From Carettochelys insculpta (taxonomy: Eukaryota; Chordata; Testudines; Carettochelyidae): a DNA stretch of 64,000 nucleotides. Under the pieces are notes generated by a model. That model was not told the DNA's origin and searched no databases. It worked only from the letters and a program-made list of their open reading frames with translations. Below are positions 57,641 to 64,000 of the stretch, in pieces. The stretch covers positions 29,356,598 to 29,420,597 of the forward strand of contig NC_134138.1 in the NCBI RefSeq assembly GCF_033958435.1, given 5' to 3'. A program made the position numbers and the translations under genes. Numbering within the stretch: position 1 is the stretch's first letter; each line of letters opens with the position of its first letter.

Positions 57641-58995
57641 AATTAGTAACAGAGAGATAGACTGCCCAACCCCCGCAAAGGCTTGCACACTGGTCAAATT
57701 TGCAACTAAATGGGCATCGCTTATAAGTGGGCGACTTCTTTAGCAAAGCTGAGGCTAACTGCAGTACATAACTTACTAGCTACGCAAACCTCATTCTTGC
57801 TGTAGATGAGTAGTTTTCTTAATATACACACCCAGACTGAGCAAACTGCCCCAGGTATAGAAACCAGTGCTATTAGCACAAAGATGATTTAGCAATCCTA
57901 GTCAGTGTTGGGTGGGAAGAGTCCATCTGTTCTATCTGATGCAGCTCATGCTCACACAATCAAACGTGTGGAAGAGTACATGCAGGAAACATCATCTCTT
58001 AAACATATCACTAATTCCAATGTTGCAAAGAGGTATCTCAGGCTTTTTCTATCCTTGGAGTTGGCTCAGATTCAGCAGTCTGTGCCAGTAATTGGTGTAA
58101 CGGCAGTGGTGCAAGCCCAAGATGTTAATAAGAAAAAGCACAGTTTGCACCAGCAGGAGTAAACTGAGCCTAGGGAAATGATATTTTTCCTTGTTTAACT
58201 TGTTTGCTTGGTTGCTAGCTACAGATTGCTGGATCTCAACTTTAGGCATTTCGTAAGTCCCTAAGTGATTTAGGTTCATCAATCATTTAAGTGCTTTTGA
58301 AATTTTTGCTCTTAAAATTGCATTTTCAAAAGTGATTTAGGGTAAAGTCTTCAAAATTACAGTAACTTAGGTTCCTGATTCTGCTGCCAAAAGTTATAGG
58401 GGGTTGTTGCCATTGTCTTTGATGGAAGCAAGATTAGGTGCCTGGATATGAAAATGTTTAGTGTATTCTGTGTTAATTTCAGTCCTTTTGAATTAAGTAT
58501 ATCAGGTTGTTGCTTTGATTGCTGTCAGAAATCTTTAAAAACTTCAGAGAGGCACAAGACAAAGAACCTGCTTCATAAGAGGCTCCATTTGGACAGTCTG
58601 ATTGAGGGCCATGGAAGGTTCCAATAGAGAGGTAACAGAGAACAGGAAGTCCCCAGCTTACCAGCGAGTAGGTCAATTCTTTGGAACTGGGAACACATTT
58701 GCCATGGAAACAATATTGTAAATGGTGGTGAGGTTCCCAGGCTAGCCCACAAAAACCTATTTAACCCCTAATGTAGCTAACATACCGTACATTTGCAATG
58801 AAAATCTAGTAGAATATAATACTGGTGCAACACTAGTGATAAACAAAACAGAAAAACAATACATTTCACTAAGAAATAGTTTTCTTTTAGACTTAAATGC
58901 TGGTATTGGAGGAAAGGCAGTTTTGTTTATAGAAGGGGGAGGTAAGTGGAGATTCTGAAGGTGATTTTGGGGCTAACCCAGCTGCCCTGCTTCCA
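57641..58995. other. Intronic DNA with one unidentified short frame
   Basis: The frame at 57905-58162 (85 codons; contains KRVEEYMQETSS and NSNVAKRYLRLF) reads like real protein sequence but I do not recognise it. It could be a decayed transposase or a retropseudogene fragment. No splice sites stand out. The rest is AT-rich. Confidence 0.3.
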
Positions 58996-59560
58996 TCCTA
59001 CCTCAGGCATGCTCTGCACTGGTTTGTGTGGCCAGCGCCATCTCCTGGCCACCCCCCATCATGGGCTCTGGGCTGGTTCCTGAAACAGCTCCCATCTACC
59101 AGCCACGCCCTGCCCGCTGCAGGCTTTGTACCAGCTACTGTGGTCAGCCTCAGCCCCAACCCTCTTGCAAGCTTTGTCCTATCCCTGGTCACCAGGATGC
59201 AGCGAGCAGAGTTGGAGGACTCCTGGGGGTCATGGAGCTGGTGGCTGCACTGCTGTCCCCTGCTACTTTGGAGTCCCCAGCCCATGCTCACATTGCTTGC
59301 TGCCTCTTGGTGAGGGAGGGTGTCGGCAAAGTCTACAGGGTAGTTGAGGGGACATCAACAGATGGGGCTGGCCAGGGGTTGGGGCTGGCCGCAAGAGCTG
59401 GTACAGAGCCTACAATTGTGGTAGTGGGGGTGGGAGATGGGGTGAGGAGCTCCCAGAGCCAGAGGAGAGACTGCAGGAGGGGAGGCCAGAAGATAGAGCT
59501 AGCCACAGTCCTCTGGCCAGTGCTCAATGTCACTCACCACCACTTGCACCTTTTGCCACC
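58996..59560. other. GC-rich unassigned stretch
   Basis: Open frames run through it on both strands because it is GC-rich; none has family resemblance. Possibly an old non-autonomous element. Confidence 0.3.
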
Positions 59561-61386
59561 TCTGCCAAAGCTACAGGAGAGCTTTGTCCTTCTATGCAGA
59601 TATTTGCTAGTCAGAAGTTTTGTAGCTTGGGGACTGTCTTTATTCATAATCCCTCTGGTAGGAAAGGGCAATCGGTGGACTGTGACACAGGGTGGATCCT
59701 CTTTTGTCTTCGTCTGGGCTGTGCAGGAGCTCTCCTGGAGTTGGTAATAATGGAGAGGTGCGAAAAAGTAATGCAAGATCCGTTGAGGCCTGTTGGAGTC
59801 AGTGAGAGTAGTGCATTGGGCTTGAATAGTTGCCTGACTGTGATTCAGCATTCAGTATTACTTCTGGGCAATATATGTCTAATAGAACTTGCATTATTTA
59901 TGTTGTTACACTACATATAGCTATACTAACAGTGATTCCAAACACTTGTTTTTAATGCAATTTACAAGTAAAGAGCTTGCCGCAGAAGTGTGGAGATTTG
60001 TTTGATTGCCATTGGGGACTTATAAAGTTTTGGTTTTGTAGCTGTAACATGGGTTACTGTCCAATCCCATTGGGCAAAGTACTCAAAAATGTACGGTGGT
60101 TTATTCCTTTTATTTTCCTTGCAAATCAGTCTATTCACAGGCAGGCATGCACTGTCAAAGACATGCATACCAGCACGGACAGCTGAGCCATAAGGGACTG
60201 AGTTTACACACTAGTTTAATATTTGTCTAGTCATAAACAGCTGGAAAAATGCTAATACTCAAGTGCCTGAGTCACATTTCCTGACACTTTAATATTACTG
60301 CCATAAATTGCAGATCTGTGCGACTTCAACGCAACATGGCTTAATTTTACAGCAGCTCCAGGGCTCAGGTTATAAGTTGAAGACTGTGCTGAGCATCCTT
60401 GAGAGCTCTTCCTCCTGTTCAATCAGTGAGGTGGGGTCCTACAAGAAGAAAAAGTAATGTGCTCAGGTAATTGAAGACATACCCTAACTCTTACACACAA
60501 GCAGACTGAAATAAAGTTGTACAACCAATGTTAATTCTGATATTTCCTAACTTTTGAGTGCTTGACTGCAACATCAGCTTTCTTCTAATGTTTGCGTGTA
60601 TGCAGCTTTCCAACTTTTTAAAGGAAAAAAAGCAAATGGACAAACAAAAATTCCATCATATTAATGCCCGCACTGTTCATCAGCAGGAGTAGAACTTCCA
60701 TGTCGCCAAACAGACCTCTTCCACTTGAGCTAAGAGAGTAACAGTAACAGGAGTGTGTTGCTGTCTTCTATGTGAGCCTGTCAAAAGAGAGAAGGGGTAG
60801 GTAAGAGATTTGGTTTTCTAGTGGGTTTCACAGCTGTTTACTGAGAGCAGAGCAATGTTGAAACTCAGGAACCAAGGTGCTGAGAGCAGTCTACTCAAAC
60901 AGTTGTAACTGTTTCTGCTTGTGTTCTCCTATTCCTCTGTCACTCTGCCCTGGCCCCTTTCTGCCCAGTCCATGTATCTTTCTTCTCCCTGCCTGCCATG
61001 TCTTAGTCTTCCTCTTGCCATTGCCTCCCAGCCTGGTTCCTGAGCCTGCCTTCCTTTCAATGCTCCTCCTTCCATCCTTTCTGCCTGGGTTCCAGTGACA
61101 GGAGCACTGAGACCACAGAGGACTGTGTTTCCCTGCTGTGAGTGTACCTATGTCGTAGAGGATTCTGGCTGATTGGAGGAGAAATGGCAGAGAAAATCCT
61201 ATTCAGCCTCTGTAGGCTTGGACTGGAGCTTGTATAAAATAGATGGAATCTTTGAAAAATGTAATTGCTAAATTCTAACAAGACTTTTCTGAATATGTGC
61301 AAACTGAGATTTTTCAAAAACAGAACTTTGGGCAGATTTGGGCAGCCATTCATTGGGAATGGGAAAAGGTGAAACAACAGGTGGCA
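59561..61386. other. Intronic DNA, nothing recognised
   Basis: Mixed composition. A pyrimidine-rich stretch at 60905-61080 has no assignable identity. Confidence 0.45.
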
Positions 61387-61457
61387 TCTTTCATAGACTC
61401 ATAGAGACCTCAGGAAGTCATTGAATCCAACCCCTGCGAAAGCAGGACCAATCCCAA

Positions 61458-61856
61458 CTAAATCATCTCTGCCCAGGTTTTGTCAAGCTGGGACTTAAAA
61501 ACCTCAAGGGATGGAGATTCTACCACCTCCCTTGGTAACCCATTCCAGTGCTTCACCACTCTCCTAGTGCAATAGTTTTTCCTATTATCTAACATAGACC
61601 TCCTCCACCACAACTTGAGACCATTGCTTCTTGTTCTTCCATCCATCATTGCTGAGAACAGCCTTTGTCCATCCTCTTTGGAACCCCCATTCAAGTAGTT
61701 GAAGGCTGCTATCAAATCCCCCCTCGCTCTTCTCTTCAGCAGACTAATTAAGCCCATGTATCTCAACCTGTCCTCAAAAGTCATGTGCTCCAGCCCCCAA
61801 TCATTTTTGTCACTCTCTGCTGGACTGTCTCCAGTGCATCCACATCCTTTCTGCAA
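61458..61856 (-). pseudogene. CR1 ORF2 C-terminal fragment
   Basis: 132 codons on the minus strand: YMGLISLLKRRARGDLIAAF, then RRVVKHWNGLPREVVESPS and FKSQLDKTWAEMI. This is the CR1 C-terminal region (RVVxxWNxLPxEVVE block). It is intact as a frame but is only the end of the protein. Confidence 0.85.
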
Positions 61857-62216
61857 TGGGGGACCCAGAACTAGATGCAGTACTCCAGATGCGACCTCAC
61901 CAGTATTGAGTAAAGGGGAACAATCACTTCCCTAGATCTGCTGGCAATACTCATACTAATCCACCCTGGTATGCCGTTAGCCTTCTTGGTTACACAGGCA
62001 CTGTTTTGGCTCATATCCAACTTTTCACGCACTGTAATCACCAGGTCCTCTTCTACAGAACTGCCTCTTAGCCAGTCGGTTCCCAGCCTGTAACAATGCT
62101 AGGGTTTCCTCTGTCCTAAGTGCAGGACTCTGCACTTGTCCTTGTTGAACCTCATCAGTTTATTTTTGGCCCAGTCCTCCAATTTGTGTAGGTCTGTGTG
62201 TATCTTATTCCTAGTC

Positions 62217-62525
62217 TCAGCATATCAACCTCTCCCCCTCAGATTTGCTGAGGGTGCAATCCATTCCCTCATCCATGTCATTAATAAAGATGTTGAACAA
62301 AACTGGCCTCAAAACTAACCCTTGGGGTATTCCACTTGATACTGCCTGCCAAGCAGACATAGAGCCATTGATCAGTATCCGTTGACCTTGATGATCTATC
62401 CACCTTACTGTCCGTTTATCCAATCTGTACTTCTTTAATTTGCTGGCATGGATAGTGCAGGAGACCAAATCAGAAGCTTTGCTAAAGTGGAGGTATATTA
62501 TGTCCTCTCCCTTCCTTGTATCCAC
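62217..62525 (-). pseudogene. CR1 reverse transcriptase palm fragment
   Basis: Minus-strand blocks: [16 protein letters not shown] (motif A region), [18 protein letters not shown], then [20 protein letters not shown] and CTLSKSE. The FADD catalytic box that should follow is lost after CTLSK by a frameshift. Motif A has also lost its Asp (YLDFSKAF in the family reads YLHFSKAS). Confidence 0.85.
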
Positions 62526-63573
62526 AGAGCCACTTATCTCATCATAGGAGGCAATCAGTTTGCTCAGGCATGGATTGCCCTTCCTGCATCCATGTTAACT
62601 ATTTCTGATCACTTTTCTCTCCTCCACATCCTGCAAAATGGATTCCTTGATTTTTTGCAGGGCCTGAGGTGAAGCTGACTGGTCTGTAGTTCCCCCAGAT
62701 TCTCTTTCTTTCTTTTTTTTTTAAAGATGGGCACCACATGTGCCTTTTTCCAATTGCCGTCTACCTCCCCTGATAATCATGTGTTCTCAGAGATAATGGC
62801 CAATGGCTCTGCAATCACATCAACCAACTTCCTTCCCTTGGATTTATTTGATTGTGCCTTATGGATTTATGTATATCCAGATTTTCTAAATAGTTCTTTA
62901 CCTGTTCTTTCTTCTCTGAGGGTGGCCAGCCTCCTTCCTCTACTGTGCCGCCTGGTGCAACGCCCCAGGAGCTGACCTTGTCTGTGAAGACAGGGGCAAG
63001 AAAAGCATTGAATACTACAGCCTTTTCCACATCAAGTCACTAGGTTACCTCCCTCATTCAGTAAGGGTCCCACACCTTCCCTGACTATACGCCTAACACA
63101 CCTGGATAAACTTTTCTTATTCCCTTTCACATCCCTTGCTAGCTGTAATGCCATTTGTGCTTTGGTCTTCCTGATTACACCCCTTCATGCTCAAGCAATA
63201 TATTGATACTCTTCCCTAGTCATCTGTCCACGTTTCCACTCCTTGTAAGCTTCCTTTTTGCATTTTAACTCATCAAAGATTTCTTTGTTAAGCCAGGCTG
63301 GTCACTTACCATATTTGCTTTTTGTACTGCACCTTGGGATGGTGTGTTCCTGTGCCTTTAGTAAGGTTTCTTTCAAATACGGCCAACTCTCCTGGACTCC
63401 TTTCCCCCCTCATCTTAGCATCCCAGGGGATCCTGCTCATCTCTTCCCTAAGAGAGTCAAAGTTGCTTTTGTGAACTCCAGGGTCTGTATTTTGCTGCTC
63501 TCCTTTCTTCCTTTGGTCAGGATCCTAAACTCTACCATCTCATGATCACTTCGCCCTTCTTGCCACCTACATC

Positions 63574-63825
63574 TTATTCCTCTACCAATTCATCCCTGAT
63601 TGTTAGCAGCAGGATGAGCTGAGCATGGCCCCTGGTCGGTTCCTTCAGCACTTGCACCAGGAAGTTGTCCCCAACATTCTCTGGAAACTTCCTGGATTGT
63701 CTGAGTACTGCTGTATTGGTCTTCCAGCAGATGTCCAGGTGATTGAAGTCCCCTGTGAGAACAAGGGTCTGTAATCTGGAAGGATCTGTTAGTTTCTTTC
63801 CCCAGTTCAAACCCTCTGATCCCAA
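63574..63825 (-). pseudogene. CR1 endonuclease C-terminal fragment
   Basis: Minus-strand frame with LVLTGDFNHLDICWK (the GDFN signature of AP-type endonucleases) followed by DNFLVQVLKEPTRG and ILLLTIRDELV, the CR1 endonuclease end. The upstream part is absent because the element is truncated near 63840. Confidence 0.85.
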
Positions 63826-63840
63826 TCGGAACTTCTCAAT

Positions 63841-64000
63841 AAAATGTAGGATTCATTTTTAATGTGAATAAGACAAAATATATTTTCCCTAACCTCATTC
63901 TGGAAAAGAGCTCAGCCATTTTTGCTAAAACTTAAAAAACAAAAACCTGGACCCCTGATATATAGATATAGGTATATAAAAATCATTGTAAATGCTCAAT
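63841..64000. other. AT-rich intronic DNA at window end
   Basis: Short AT-rich stretch beyond the CR1 truncation point; nothing recognised. Confidence 0.4.

Larger units (their letters stand above)
61387..63840 (-). mobile_element. CR1 LINE, 5'-truncated, minus strand
   Basis: Reads from 63840 down to 61387 through endonuclease C-terminus, RT and C-terminal domain in the CR1 order. The 3' end carries the tctatgagtctatga-type tail (61387-61400, seen inverted), typical of CR1. The upstream half of the endonuclease is missing, as in most CR1 copies. Confidence 0.88.

Overview
The window is vertebrate nuclear DNA from a large intron-rich locus. It looks like a non-mammalian amniote, most likely a turtle. 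That assignment rests on the mix of repeats: CR1 LINEs, Penelope-like elements with short inverted heads, a DIRS-type retrotransposon, hAT-type miniature elements, and MITEs whose ends read GGCTATGTCTACAC. This is family knowledge, not a database match. There is no prokaryotic signal, no tRNA or rRNA gene and no CRISPR array.

Only one host coding exon is recognisable. It lies at 29506-29635 on the + strand, with a good acceptor and donor, and encodes the first half of a SAM domain that I recognise as SAMD12. Most of the window is therefore probably SAMD12 intron.

Region by region: 1-2318 is the 3' end of an endogenous retrovirus (an env frame open at the left edge, a polypurine tract, a 3' LTR). 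2520-2870 is a purine-rich imperfect repeat. 6.1-15.7 kb holds three hAT-type miniature elements with 8-bp target duplications, a dead Tigger transposon with a MITE nested in it, a Penelope-like insertion with a 12-bp target duplication, and L2-like LINE remnants split by a longer hAT element. 16.1-18.1 kb is a DNA transposon of about 1.95 kb with terminal inverted repeats and no transposase. 21-22.3 kb is a decayed CR1. 22.9-24.65 kb is a Penelope-like element with reverse transcriptase and GIY-YIG remnants. 25.3-28.7 kb has another hAT element, a 414-bp foldback element and an LTR-like stretch. 29.1-31.1 kb carries two palindromic Penelope tails, one with a perfect 290-bp inverted repeat and a 12-bp target duplication. 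31.3-37.8 kb holds two more hAT elements, a minus-strand non-LTR remnant and further Penelope tails. 38-51.6 kb is mostly quiet intron with scattered MITEs. 51.66-57.64 kb is a nearly full-length DIRS-type retrotransposon whose tyrosine recombinase frame is still open while its reverse transcriptase is broken. 61.39-63.84 kb is a minus-strand CR1 covering the end of the endonuclease through the C-terminus.

The elements do not work together as a system; they are independent insertions. The most informative structures are the repeated inverted-head layout of the Penelope-like insertions, the perfect palindrome, the DIRS termini and the open env frame.
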